Positions 35,317 to 53,589 of a DNA stretch of 64,000 nucleotides are shown piece by piece. Source of the stretch: Allolobophora icterica (taxonomy: Eukaryota; Annelida; Clitellata; Crassiclitellata; Lumbricidae); NCBI GenBank assembly GCA_963556255.1, contig OY744609.1, forward strand, positions 25,141,036-25,205,035. The letters are read 5' to 3'. The notes under the pieces were generated by a model, which did not search any database, was not told where the DNA came from, and saw only the letters and a list, made by a program, of their open reading frames with translations. The stretch's first letter is position 1. Each line of letters begins with the position of its first letter. Position numbers and translations under genes: made by a program.

Positions 35317-35715
35317 ATGGCAGTGGCAGAGAGAAAAAGATTGTTCGGTGCACAATTTCGCAAACGGAGGGTCGAAAGGCAAACAGAAGAAACACAACAG
35401 CAAGGTTCCTTCTTAAAGTAGGCTATCTAGGCTATGTCTATCGCACAGAGACGAAGATGGACAACAATTAAATGATCAAAAAGACCAAGTTTGGCCTACC
35501 AACGCGGAGGAGATAAGAGTTGCAGAAGTCCAAGAAGAGTTTGAAGTACAAAATGAGACGCACCAAGAAACAGAATCTGCAGGACATGAAAGTGAATGTT
35601 TCACTGGATGATTTGTAAACTATTATATAGGGCGATTCCGCTACTTGGACAAAAATGGAAGATCGTATGCGACAAATTTTCGCCTATGGCGCCAAATACT
35701 CTGGCGCCGGCCCTG
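35317..35715 (+). pseudogene. hAT transposase N-terminus and right end
   Basis: Short plus frame 35317-35421, MAVAERKRLFGAQFRKRRVE, then GSFLK and a stop, resembles the N-terminus of ZMYM1-like hAT transposases. A hAT-like right end (GGCGCCGGCCCTG) lies at 35703-35715. No left end was found, so it is a truncated copy. Confidence 0.55.
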
Positions 35716-35739
35716 GATGGGTCTGGACTTGGAGAAAAC

Positions 35740-36060
35740 CTATAGGAGGAAGAATAGTATGATTGGGAGTTAGAGGAGGAGAAAGAGTGAGAGTAAGAGG
35801 AGTGGGACGAGGATAATGAAAGAGAGTAGGAGGAATAAGAGGAAGAGGACGCGGAGGAGGAGTAAGAGATGGAGGAAGAGGAATTTTCAGGACGAATAGG
35901 GATGTTGGCCAAGAAGCTGCTAGACATGAGGAGAAGGAGGAGGACGAAGAGGACGAGGAGGAGAGGGTGGAGGAATACGAAAAACAGGAGGAGGAGGAGC
36001 GGAGACGAAAAGAAATAAGACGAGCGTAGTAAGAGGATGGTGAATGAATTTATGGTGAAT
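35740..36060. repeat. (GGA)-rich purine tract
   Basis: Decayed GGAGGA/GAGGA sequence. Poly-Ser/Pro frames on the minus strand are artefacts. Confidence 0.8.
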
Positions 36061-36341
36061 AAACAGATGAAATGGGTGGCTGGAAATCGTCTCTGTTGAC
36101 GGATTATATTGCTTCGACGACATCTCTCTCCAATCAGTCGAACTTAATCCACAAAAGTCCAAAGTTCGGAGAAAATCTACAAAATGGTAGACGCAGAAAA
36201 GCAATAAGTCAACGCGAAGGAACCGCCAACGCCTACCACCACACCTTAACCATCGACGCCTTCTATAGCTACACGACAAACATACATACGCCATCATACA
36301 TGCACACATTTACATCGAGATTATGGGGCCTACACACACGC

Positions 36342-36507
36342 CAAACAAACACACACACGGCAAACAAACACACACACGGCAAACAAACACACACACGGCA
36401 AACAAACATACACTCACGCACACACGCACACAAACACATAACAAACTTTTACATCAAGGTACCAGGTACCGAGTATGTGATTTGGGAAGGTCGCTCTCCA
36501 TATATGT

Positions 36508-36543
<36 letters not shown>

Positions 36544-36624
36544 CCTACATATGTTGCGCTAAGTTGTCTTATATATATATTAATATGTATATATATATAA
36601 TATATATATGTGATCATGTGTGTT

Positions 36625-36671
<47 letters not shown>
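36342..36671. repeat. 19-bp tandem repeat followed by (AT)n arrays
   Basis: The unit aaacaaacacacacacggc is present about three times (36344-36410). (AT)n follows at 36508-36541, 36570-36610 and 36636-36670. Confidence 0.85.
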
Positions 36672-36672
<1 letters not shown>

Positions 36673-37690
36673 GCCAGATACAGACGGTGGGGACCAAGCG
36701 ACGCTACAGCGGTCGACACTCGTTGTGAGACTGCTTTTATTATCTCGCTTGGAAAACAACTACCCGAATTTTACGACGTTCTCTCTCCACCTCTCTCTCC
36801 CCTCTCTCCCTCCCTCTCACTCTCTCTGTCTCTGTCTGTCTGTCTTTCTGTCTGTCTTTCTCTCTCTATCCTTCTCGTCCTCCTCCTCGTCCTCCTCGTC
36901 CTCGTCCTCCTCCTCCTCTTCCAACGCCACTTCCTCTTCCTCCTCCTTCTACTTCTCCATCCTTCTTCCTCCCCTTCTCTTTGTCCGCGTCCACCTCTTC
37001 CGTCTCGTTCACCCGCTCTGCCCATAATGCATCCGTCTCGCAGTGAGATAGGCGTGAATTGGGTGCGTTTTTTAGTTGCGCGTAATTGGACCGTTCCTTG
37101 GATGCCGCCTGCGTCACCAGAATTCCGAAATTCTCCGACGGCGACCATAAAGGACTTCTGCGACAGTCGCCAGCTGCTGTTCCTCGAAGGGAGGGGCAGT
37201 GTCCGACGCCGGTTGACTCCCCTAATATCGCTCCCTCCACCGCCGTCGTCTCCGAATGTGTAAGTGGAATCGTTGCCTCGGGCTTCACGGGAAGTGACGG
37301 GGAAGAGGCGAGCAGGCGCTTGGTTGGTCTATTTAAGTCTCACCTCATTGGCCTCCATCGGCTCAGTTGGATTACGTTGCCTTCGATCGGTATACACTCT
37401 TCTGAATCGGGGAAAGCAAGACAACAGCGTCTCTCCTATCTTCTGGCGCTACAGAAATCAACCATAGACTTCTGTAGACGAAAAAGCCAAGCTAACCAGG
37501 ACTAATAAGTAAGATACACTGTGCGTTTTAAGTTTAACTGTTACAATTACATGGCTGTGAGATGTAACGTAACGTTTGATGTTGACAGGATGGGAGCGCC
37601 TCTTGAAGTGGCGCTATAGAAATGTACGATTACGATTACGAATGGAAGCATTGTTGGATACATTACTGCGCAACACAAAACAATATAAAC
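36672..37690. other. CT-rich tract then non-repetitive GC-richer DNA
   Basis: Pyrimidine-rich 36780-37020. The stretch 37020-37505 is GC-richer with a 139-codon plus frame that matches no family I know. At 37597-37640 a LINE-like 3' end (cctcttgaagtggcgctata, TACGAT tail) is visible. No confident gene. Confidence 0.35.
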
Positions 37691-37698
37691 GACACACA

Positions 37699-37746
37699 TA
37701 CACCATAATCACCATAATCACCATAATCACCATAATCACCATAATC
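37699..37746. repeat. 9-bp (ACCATAATC)n repeat
   Basis: Five copies of ACCATAATC. Confidence 0.9.
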
Positions 37747-37891
37747 AAATACAAAACAGCAAAACAATAAAATATGATATAAAGGTACACAATACAAAAC
37801 ACAAATGAAATATGGCAATGTCCTGTATTTTAAGCTCAAAGGTATACATTTTGAACCAGTCAGTTGGTGGTCGGTCAGTCGGCTAGCCAGT

Positions 37892-38022
37892 CACTCGCTC
37901 ACTCACTCACTCACTCACTCACTCACTCACTCACTCACTCACTCACTCACTCACTCACTCACTCACTCACTCACTCACTCACTCACTCACTCACTCACTC
38001 ACTCACTCACTCACTCACTCAC

Positions 38023-38069
<47 letters not shown>

Positions 38070-38208
38070 GGCAGACTACCAACCACCCAACCATTCAGTC
38101 CGTCGGTCAGTCAGTCAGGCAGTCAGTCAGTCAGTCAGTCAGTCAGTCAGTCAGTCAGTCAGTCAGTCAGTCAGTCAGTCAGTCAGTCAGTCAGTCAGTC
38201 AGTCAGTC
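37892..38208. repeat. Compound (CACT)n-(CAAT)n-(CAGT)n array
   Basis: About 33 CACT units, about 11 CAAT units, a 35-bp spacer, then about 27 CAGT units, all in the same CA-T register. Confidence 0.97.
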
Positions 38209-39400
38209 GCATATTGGGAAATGGGAGCATATAGGATCCAGAGTTTAACGACATTTTATGACAACAAAGGCCGCTGGCGCTGACAAAAATGACTTTGATA
38301 TATTACAGCATAGGACATAACGAAGTCCTTATAACCATGTCGCCCACCTCGTCCCGTGACCTGCGTTTTAGCATTACTGACTTCCTCCTTAGCTCACTGT
38401 CTATGTCGCTAGATGGCTGCATTTAAGACGCCCCCGCCCCAAAACAAAGTGCGTGACCCAAACAGAACCAATCAATCAATCAATCAACCGATCCAGTCAC
38501 ATGTCTTTTCCTTATTGATGATTGGGATTTCCTAACTTTCATTTGCCACGCATACCAACACACATACACGGAGACGCAATCACGCGTACAGAGGAGCACA
38601 CATACGTATACTAAGACACAAACAAACATGCGCATACTCGCGCATACTGAGAAGCACATAATTTATGCACATTACAAGACACATAACAGCTGAAAGCATA
38701 CACTCACACACTCGCACATACAGAGAAGCATACGTACGCATACAGCGCTGCAGCATCCATGTCTACTAATGGTTTGCTTGTAAAGGCGGTCAAAATGGTC
38801 GTTCCAGAGATGCGTTAAAATAGCGCTATAAAATGACCGACTACTTTACATTACGCATTATAATGCTTTAGGCTACATCTCAGTCATGGTGAATTGTTTG
38901 TGTTCTTTATGTTGCACGGATGTTTTTAAGTGAGTGATGCATGTGTTTTAGAAGGTGTGGGGCATTTCGCAAGTGCCCCGGGGGGCGGTGACAGCAGCCT
39001 GGCTCTCCCTCAGCATGCGCGTGATCAAGTGCATGCTAATCAATTTTTATTATTACTCGACTGGTTTAGTAATTGTCCGAGTTTTGCTTCTGGTTAACTT
39101 TGAGTCACGACGTTCACCACGCTCTGTGCCAACGTCGGCCCCCTTCCCACCCCTTACCCCCCGTATCATTCTCACGGACAGATTGAAATACGCGGACTGA
39201 CAAACACACGGACATGCACAGAGGCAGAGGCTAAGACATGAATATGCAGACAGACGGAAATCCTAACCGCGATATCGACGACAATCGCAGCAGATGAGAT
39301 GGCAACTTGAGTATTTCCCTCACTTTGGATTTATAATACATATGACATTGCGTTCTTGATAAACCAGAGAAACAGACAAACAGACAGATAGACAGATAAA
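38209..39400. other. No recognised feature
   Basis: Decayed CACA/CATA-rich stretch at 38550-38740; otherwise unclassified. Confidence 0.4.
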
Positions 39401-39401
39401 C

Positions 39402-39875
39402 ACATACATACATACATACATACATACATACATACATACATACATACATACATACATACATACATACATACATACATACATACATACATACATACATACA
39501 TACATACATACATACATACATACATACATACATACATACATACATACATACATACATACATACATACATACATACATACATACATACATACATACATACA
39601 TACATACATACATACATACATACATACATACATACATACATACATACATACATACATACATACATACATACATACATACATACATACATACATACATACA
39701 TACTGACTGACTGACTGACTGACTGACTGACTGACTGACTGACTGACTGACTGACTGACTGACTGACTGACTGACTGACTGACTGACTGACTGACTGACT
39801 GACTGACTGACTGACTGACTGACTGACTGACTGACTGACTGACTGACTAGCTCGCTGGCTGGCTGGCTGGCTGGC
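39402..39875. repeat. (CATA)n-(CTGA)n-(GGCT)n compound array
   Basis: About 75 perfect CATA units (39402-39703), about 36 perfect CTGA units (39703-39848), then a short GGCT run. The 255-aa MYVC/SVSQ frame is an artefact. Confidence 0.97.
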
Positions 39876-39879
39876 TCTG

Positions 39880-40905
39880 GCTGAGTTACTGACTGAGACA
39901 GAGATTGAGACAGGGAGACAGAGGAGCGAGTTGAATGATCTCACGAGTGACCGTTTCATCAAAGTCATGAAGATGATGACGATTATTTTTCGTATCATAA
40001 TTACTGTTATCGTTGTTATTATTATTTTAATGTTTATTACTATAATTATTCATACTGCATATATTGTTTGCATCTGAATTGTGAAGAAATGCGCTGCTGT
40101 TGAATACTAAATACTTAAACTTGTTATGGAAAATTTTGGATCAGTTATGACACAGAACTTTATTTGCCTCAATACTAAAGAGAAAATAGATGGGAAGAGT
40201 GGATCTGGGAGGAAGACGACGAGGAGGAAGAGGAGACGAAGAAGGATGAGGAAAAGGAGGAGATGGAGCGGGAGGTCCCTTGGTTCATATCTCTCTCTCT
40301 CTGGTCATGTGCCACGAATCACTAGCCATCCGCTCACCGTCCCTTCTCCCACCCAGGGATCGGATTTCAGCCGCTTAGTAGTAGTGTTAGTAACCCTGGT
40401 TACTCAGATCATGTAATCTACACCACTTCACACCCGGCCAGCCCTCTATGCACCACCACCACCACCACTACTACCACCATCACAACGGCCACCATCACCT
40501 CGTCCATCTCAACCACCACCACTCAGTACGTCTGTCGACATTTAGTAGTAAACTCAGCGAAAGGTAAGTCACCTGCCCCGTGGCAGTTGCTGTCGGTGGC
40601 TCTGTGTGTCTGTTTGTCTGTCTGTATCTGTCTGTCTTTGTCTCTGTCTGTCTGCGTGCGTTGAGGAGGAGGAGAGATGACGATGGCATCGATTGCGATC
40701 GTGATTACCTTCGTCTTATCTTCATCCTTCGCATTCGTCGACCTCTCCATCATAATTATCTCTCGTTGCCTTACAACACTCGCGAACTCCTCTGGAACTT
40801 GTAACATTAGACGCAGTTTTTAAGACTTTGTTCCAGATCCACTGAGCTTCCATCTCTAATCCTTCTCTCCCTGCCCCTACCTTTGTCAGTCGGTCCGTCT
40901 GTCCG
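39880..40905. other. Unclassified, low-complexity patches
   Basis: GGAGGA patch at 40200-40270, (CAC)n at 40448-40475, TCTGTC patch at 40608-40650. No gene seen. Confidence 0.4.
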
Positions 40906-40911
40906 TTCCCT

Positions 40912-41225
40912 CTATCCATCCATCCATCCATCCATCCATCCATCCATCCATCCATCCATCCATCCATCCATCCATCCATCCATCCATCCATCCATCCATC
41001 CATCCATCCATCCATCCATCCATCCATCCATCCATCCATCCATCCATCCATCCATCCATCCATCCATCCATCCATCCATCCATCCATCCATCCATCCATC
41101 CATCCATCCATCCATCCATCCATCCATCCATCCATCCATCCATCCATCCATCCATCCATCCATCCATCCATCCATCCATCCATCCATCCATCCATCCATC
41201 CATCCATCCATCCATCCATCCATCC
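40912..41225. repeat. (CATC)n tetranucleotide array
   Basis: About 78 uninterrupted CATC units, then decayed units to 41340. SIHP/MDGW frames are artefacts. Confidence 0.97.
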
Positions 41226-41549
41226 TTGCATCCATCCATTCATCCGCCCTTCCATCCATCCCACCGTCTATCCATACATCCATCCGTCCATCCATTTATC
41301 AATTCTTCCATCCATCCATCAATTCTTCCACCCAACCAACCGTCCGTTTTCCAGTAATCCATGGTTCAGATTAAACGTTGAAGAAGGAAAGTATCAGATT
41401 CAACCTCTGTATATAAAGGGTTCTTGTAGTGGATGCGTATTTTTACTTCTCTCAGACCGCGTATCTGTATTTGTCTATCGAACTATATACATCCATAGAC
41501 GCTCTGCTGGTTCTGACGTCATTCGACTAAGATTAAATGCCACCCACGT

Positions 41550-41600
41550 GGCAGGCAGGCAGACAGGCAGGCAGGCAGGCAGGCAGATAGGCAGGCAGGC
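41550..41600. repeat. (GGCA)n array
   Basis: About 12 GGCA units with two substitutions. Confidence 0.9.
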
Positions 41601-42266
41601 ACACCATTGTGCTAAACCGCTGTAGCCGAATCTAATCGTAGATTACACAATAGAATGGCTTGACACATTTCGATAATATACTCTCCATTAAATTTAATCG
41701 GCATATTATAGGCCTGTCTGTTCCTCGTGAAGAGCTGAGGTCAACCGTTCTGAAAGCCACAAAGATATGGCTGCTCGCTGAGAACACTACAACAAACTTA
41801 GAAACCTTTACGTAATTGTCTTCGGGGGCTATATATAGGTTCGTCATTTTCGTCTAGTGCATGCAGGACACATCATCATAATCTTAATTGTACGTGTAGA
41901 GTCGAGAGCAACGGTCCTTGATTTCAACCACAAGATGGCTAACTTTAAACAATGATAAGACTAATCTATTTTAGTCTACCGCACACAAACACACACATAC
42001 ACACGCAGACATACAGACTGACAGACTATTTAGCCATAATACATTCTTACATGACTCGTTAATGAATTCTCTACTACGAGATGAAAACCGCATAAGTGTG
42101 TATGCATACAACTGCACGATTTGTACGAAAACATAAGACATACATTGATATTCACTGTATATATTATCGCATCAAATATGCAGATATGGCCACTAAATAT
42201 CAGATGTATGTATATGTGTGTATATCATTATTTACACGTGTATAGCATTTCTTAAAATGCGCTTAC
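41601..42266. other. No recognised feature
   Basis: Unclassified AT-rich DNA. Confidence 0.35.
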
Positions 42267-42295
42267 TATATATATATATATATATTATATATATA

Positions 42296-42331
<36 letters not shown>
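42267..42331. repeat. (AT)n microsatellite
   Basis: AT dinucleotides with two TAT-ATTA slips. Confidence 0.9.
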
Positions 42332-42334
<3 letters not shown>

Positions 42335-42670
42335 TATATGGTTCTGCTTATCAGAGGGGACCCCCTGCCTGTTGGCCTGTGTGATCGGTTTAGATCGACG
42401 GTCGATAAGTGTTGGACTGCCGCTGCGTGATTGGCTCCGTCGGATGATCTACAATTATTATTAGGTCGGATAATTGGCCAGGTGCTAAAACCGCGCCGCA
42501 CACACCTTTCAACTTCAACACGACTCCGACCGATTGTCATCAGCTGATCAAGAACGAATCTCTGCGTTTCTTGTGTCTGCCTTTGTCTATATCTCTCTGT
42601 CCGTGTCGTTCCCTTCTCTCTCTCTGTCTCTGCCTCTCCATTCCTACCTCCCCCTCCCTCCTTCTTGGAC

Positions 42671-42901
<231 letters not shown>

Positions 42902-42904
<3 letters not shown>

Positions 42905-45300
42905 CATGTGTCTGTCATCAGTTATAGACCTATTGTTACAAAATCTATTGTCGTGTATTCTGAGCGAGTATACAGAGAAGACAAGTAGTATAGGATGGGG
43001 AGGAAGAGTGATGCGTTGGTCTGTGTGTCGTAAGATGTTCTCTTTCGTTGTGTAAATGATCGACTCAGACCTCAGCAGACGGAGTTCAATTCATCGGTCG
43101 AGTGAGGTCATCAGAGGTCATGATGAAGGACGTCTTTGGAGGTTAGTCATGGATTCGAATCCGCTATTTCATTTGGCAGTTAGTTCATTATGCACTTCAC
43201 GAACCTTAAGGGGGTAGATCATCTTCATTACCGCAGGACAAAAGTACACACTTCACGAACCACAGTGCATGCAAAGCATAAGAAAAGGAACTCGCAATGT
43301 CGGTAAAGACATAGTGTTATAAAACGGTTTAAAAATCTAACTTTAAATACAGTGCGAGAGTTTCGTATACGCTAACGATGCCCTTTTGAGTTACTATGAT
43401 GTCTGTTTAGACTCATCCACAATTCCACATCTTCGACATTCTGTCTCCCTAGATAACTCCACCAATGCCGGTACTCTGGTAATGCCAGTCCCAAGCCTGG
43501 ATAAAGGAGACGGTGACGTCAACGGCCCTGGCAGCCACAAGGTGTCGTTAAACACTGGAAACTAACTTGGACGACGATAATCCTCAACTGCCCCGCTGAG
43601 ATTGTGGCTTAATAAAATAGGCAATTACTTTACGGTTGACTTTGATCTGTAATTACCTCTTTTCTCCCTCCCTCCCTCTCCTTGATTCTAATTCTCTTTT
43701 CCTCGCCTGTCTCCCTAGAGTTTGACTCCCTCTCCCTCTCTGTCTTTCTCCCTTCCCCTTCTTCCCAATTCGGGTGAATTCGCGTGGATAACTTCCATTA
43801 CCCTGAGCGCGGGGGTGGGGTTCCTGAGAAGCCAAATTGTGCAGGGCGTATCCTCATGGGTTGATGTTCTGCGAGGGTAACGCAGGCGGGTGGTAGGTCA
43901 ACCAGAGTTCAAAGGGTTAGGCAGGTATTAACCTCTTTATACAACTACCACCAACCGGCAGGCAGGTATGTACAGGCAGGCAGAAACAAGAGAGACAGAG
44001 ACAGAGAGACAGAGAGATGGGAGGGGGAGAGTGAGGAATGGAAAGCAAATACAAGTCAAACACGGAACAGACCGACCAGACAAAACGATTATATCCAACG
44101 ACACCCGTTGTAGTATACAACAACAGCAAAATCTAAGAGAGCTTCTCTAATCACTGCTGCTAATCAATGCTTCTAGTCATTTCCAAGAATCGTTGCTTAC
44201 TAGTAAACATTCTGCAGTGGTATTGGTCCAAAACTGATCTAACTTCAGACTAGAACACATCACACATTCCACGCATACCAATTTAGAAATAGTGTGCTAT
44301 TTGGACTAGCACTCGCTGTAGTCTGCTACTGTCTGTTCGGCTACTAGTCTCCTATGCTATATTATGATGACCCGTAATGGATGACCGGCTGAGTCAGCTG
44401 CTCCGCAAGCAGTGTAAGTTATACGTGACCCCTATACAACTATATTTAGGCCAAATTGCTTATACTATGAAATATATAACGCATTATATAAATATGACAT
44501 AACGTATGCATAATGTGTGATGTATATATATGCATATGTGTGTATAAATATGAGTGTATGTGCTGAGGTGAGCGGCTGGGATGTAATAATCAGCTTCTTC
44601 TGTGCGTCTGCGGTTCTCGGACTTCATCGCTTGAAATAAATGCAGCTGTGTTTGATTAGCTAAGGCACTAATGATGCATATCGATTTCCATATCTAGAAG
44701 ACAGACTGACAGCAATACAGACGGACAGGCAGACAGACACAGACGGACATACAGACAGACGAGAGGACATACAGATAGACAGATTGAAAGATGCTCATAG
44801 ATGAACATAGAAACGGATATACAAATGCAGAGACACAGACACTCAGACAGATATATAGACCGACGAACACACAGACGGCAAAATAGGTGGACATTCAGGC
44901 GGACATGCAGGCCGACAGGGAAGCAGACAGGGAGACAGACAGAAAGACAATACAGATAGATGACTGACGTCATAATGCGCTGTCGATAAATCTGCTGAAT
45001 GAGGAGATAACCTTTAAAAGGTCTACGAAGATAATTCTCTCACGTCCATCCATACATATCTGCACGTTGCACATGCTATAAATATATAGTGCATACCTTC
45101 TCTTATGATATATATATAATATATATATATATATCTTAACAATAAAGTGTATATATATATAATATATATCTATATATATATGATTTCTACTGGAGATGTA
45201 TGGGAATCGCCTCCTCTCTTGTCAATCCATCGATGCTTTAGCTTTCTGTTTGTCTGTCTGTCTATCCCTCCGTCTGTCTGTGTGTGTCTATATGTCAGCG
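42902..45300. other. No recognised gene
   Basis: Patches of CCCT (43665-43760), GAGACA (43985-44030) and decayed GACA (44695-44950), with short AT tracts at 45105-45180. Otherwise unclassified. Confidence 0.4.
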
Positions 45301-45344
45301 TCAGTTCGTCTCCCGTCCCACCGTCCGTCTGTCTGTGTGTATCC

Positions 45345-45376
45345 GTCCGTCCGTCCTTCCGTCTGTCCGTCCGTCC

Positions 45377-45415
<39 letters not shown>
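45345..45415. repeat. (GTCC/GTCT)n array
   Basis: Decayed GTCC units pass into about 10 perfect GTCT units. Confidence 0.9.
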
Positions 45416-45941
45416 CCTTTGCATCTGCGAGGCCGGAAGATTGTTCGTCTGAGTGATCGTTGGCTAAGAGAAGAGAAATCCTAGCCGATTTTCAGAAGTG
45501 CATGCGCTCAGAATATGTATATATCGCTCCGATGTATTTATATACATATATATATAGGTCACTTATGTGTATTTATATGTATACATATGCATATGGTTAT
45601 TATACATGTGTGCATAAAGAGATCATTGGTTGCTATGTCAGCCCATATGTAAATGGGAGTATTATATATAAACATAACATATACATTATATATGAATATA
45701 TATATATATTATATATATCAGCCCATATATAAATGGGAGTATATATAAACATTTTATATATACATTATGTATGAATATGTATGTATGTATATATATATAC
45801 TGGCGCATGCATCCGTGTATACAAGATCATCAATTCTTCGTATGTAGTTGAGCTGGGGTTAACTGACTCAATGATTTTGTTTTTTTTCTTCTGACGTGTT
45901 CAGGAATTGAATCCGCGAGTGATTGATCGATTGGAAACAGT

Positions 45942-46077
45942 GATTCATCTGGAGAGTCATCTTAAGATTCATCTGGAGAGTCATCTGAAGATTCATCTGG
46001 AGAGTCATCTGAAGATTCATCTGGAGAGTCGTCTGAAGATTCATCTGGAGAGTCATCTGAAGATTCATCTGGAGAGT
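45942..46077. repeat. 24-bp minisatellite upstream of the RDH start codon
   Basis: Five full and one partial copy of gattcatctggagagtcatctgaa (shown split: gattcatctggag + agtcatctgaa). It follows a good polypyrimidine-AG (ending at 45903) and ends 23 bp before the ATG, so it probably lies in the 5' UTR of the first recognised RDH exon. Confidence 0.93.
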
Positions 46078-46100
46078 GAGCTGTCGTCGTCATTGGTCAG

Positions 46101-51968
<5,868 letters not shown>

Positions 51969-52559
51969 GTAACCTCTCGCCAATCTTGTTTCATACACTC
52001 GATAGGTAATTGAATCTCTCTCCTGAGTAGATAACCTTGAAGGGCGCTATATAAAACCTCTGTAATAATTAGACAATCAACCATTCTATAATATAATTTT
52101 ATATGACATGTTTATTTATACATATACTAATTATATTATATATATAAGTTTCTGTGTATCATAAAGACTTAAATTTAAATATGTATCATAAAGACTGAAC
52201 GCCAAACTTGCGTAATTTATGTTATTTTACTTTGTATCTTTTGACTGAAATGTTAATACGTGTGATTAGTGTTATTCTATTTTGTATTGTATATACTGAA
52301 ATGAAAATATGCGTGATTTATGTTATTCTACTTGCTGAACCATAAGGAGCAGATGGATTCACATAGAACTGAGAGCACAAAAATTCATCGGCGGTCCTTA
52401 AGTCTAATTGAAAGCACGTTAACAATCACTCAGCAACAAAAGAAATGCAACTATTCATGAGAATAACGAGTAGCATAATTATATATACATATTCATATAC
52501 ATATATATTCATATATATATATTTTCGTGCATATATATTCATATATGCAGTATATTTAT

Positions 52560-52838
52560 TGTCTAGCGGTTTGCATACTCGATTATCAACCAAAAGGTCG
52601 GCGATTCAAATTTCCCTCAAGCAGATAATATTTATTTGCTTCCAGGCCTCGGCTCCACTTACTCTCGTAGCCAATTGAGCCACAACGAGTAAAGTGACAT
52701 ACACTATCGGTGGGGGTCAGGCGATGAGGGCGAGGACTAACCACCCGGCCGCTTTCAATTGCCGAGCCTAAGAAAATGAACTGCCTAACACTTGATACCC
52801 ACGTCTGCTTCTGGGGCTAGCTTAAGGGACGATGTTCC
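52560..52838 (+). mobile_element. tRNA-derived SINE, copy 2
   Basis: Head TAGCGGTTTGCATACTCGA and GGTCGGCGATTCAAATTTC; body tatcggtggg...ttgccgagcctaagaaaatg and tctggggctagcttaaggga, homologous in order to copies 1 and 3. Confidence 0.8.
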
Positions 52839-53187
52839 ACATGTAGGCCCTATAGGCTATGACCTGTATGACCTCTTCTCAATTAGTACATTCGTGTGGT
52901 CGGAGAAACCAGTTAATTGGCAATCTAGGTGAAAATATATGGTGTGGAAATAAATGGACCGTCTGCTGTTGCATTCAACCGCGAAGACAATTAATTAAGT
53001 GCAATTCCAAAGGTTCGTTAAGTGCATCTGCTGCAGGCTCCAGTCCAAGAACATTGGTCTTCTGCCGTGGCAGTGGCTTTCATCGTCTTCAATTTTCCGC
53101 ATGTGCGCTCTAGGTATTGGTGTAATCGCTAGAGACGATTGACGCTAAACGAGTTTAGGCCAGTAGTGAAGTTTCCATTAATAAGAA

Positions 53188-53557
53188 CAGTGGTTTTCAA
53201 ACTTTTTGGACCAGGAATCCTTATTTTTTATACGCACGTAACGCACGGCTCGCGGACCCAAGTATTTAAAAAGTAAAATTTATCACTTAAGAATAACAGG
53301 CCAAAACTCTGTATTTTCGTTCATTTAAAAGCTAAAATCAGACGAATTCCACGCATTTCTACCCAATCGGACCTGAATGCATCATACAATTACAGGCGTA
53401 GGCCTACTATAAGTAGTGTTTGAATTTGAAAACACAGGCTTTTAATGCTAGAACCATGCAGTGTTAATCATTAATTAAAATTGTCAGAACGATCTCGCTG
53501 ACCCCTCTTGGTCCGCGGACCCCCCTTGGTCCGCGGACCACAGTTTGAAAAACGCTT
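53188..53557. mobile_element. hAT (Charlie-like ends), decayed
   Basis: Left CAGTGGTTTTCAAACTTTTTG, here given to 20 as CAGTGGTTTTCAAACTTTTT; right inverted AAGCGTTTTTCAAACTGTGG. Two adjacent ccccttggtccgcgg(acc) units lie near the right end. Flanks aataagaa/aacaaggt agree only 5 of 8. Confidence 0.7.
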
Positions 53558-53589
53558 AACAAGGTATATAACTATATCCCCCAACAGCA

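Noticed and set aside
37086..37505. 139-codon non-repetitive plus frame
   Set aside because: No domain, no splice or promoter support, and overlapping frames of similar length; left as unclassified.
37892..38208. CRISPR-like regular repeats
   Set aside because: Uninterrupted tetranucleotides without spacers, in a eukaryotic genome.
39231..39998. 255-codon MYVC/SVSQ frame
   Set aside because: Translation of (CATA)n and (CTGA)n arrays; no non-repetitive core.
40722..41374. MDGW and SIHP repeat proteins
   Set aside because: Opposite-strand translations of the (CATC)n array.
43130..43180. tRNA-like B box (tggattcgaatccgc)
   Set aside because: No A box or cloverleaf could be built upstream.
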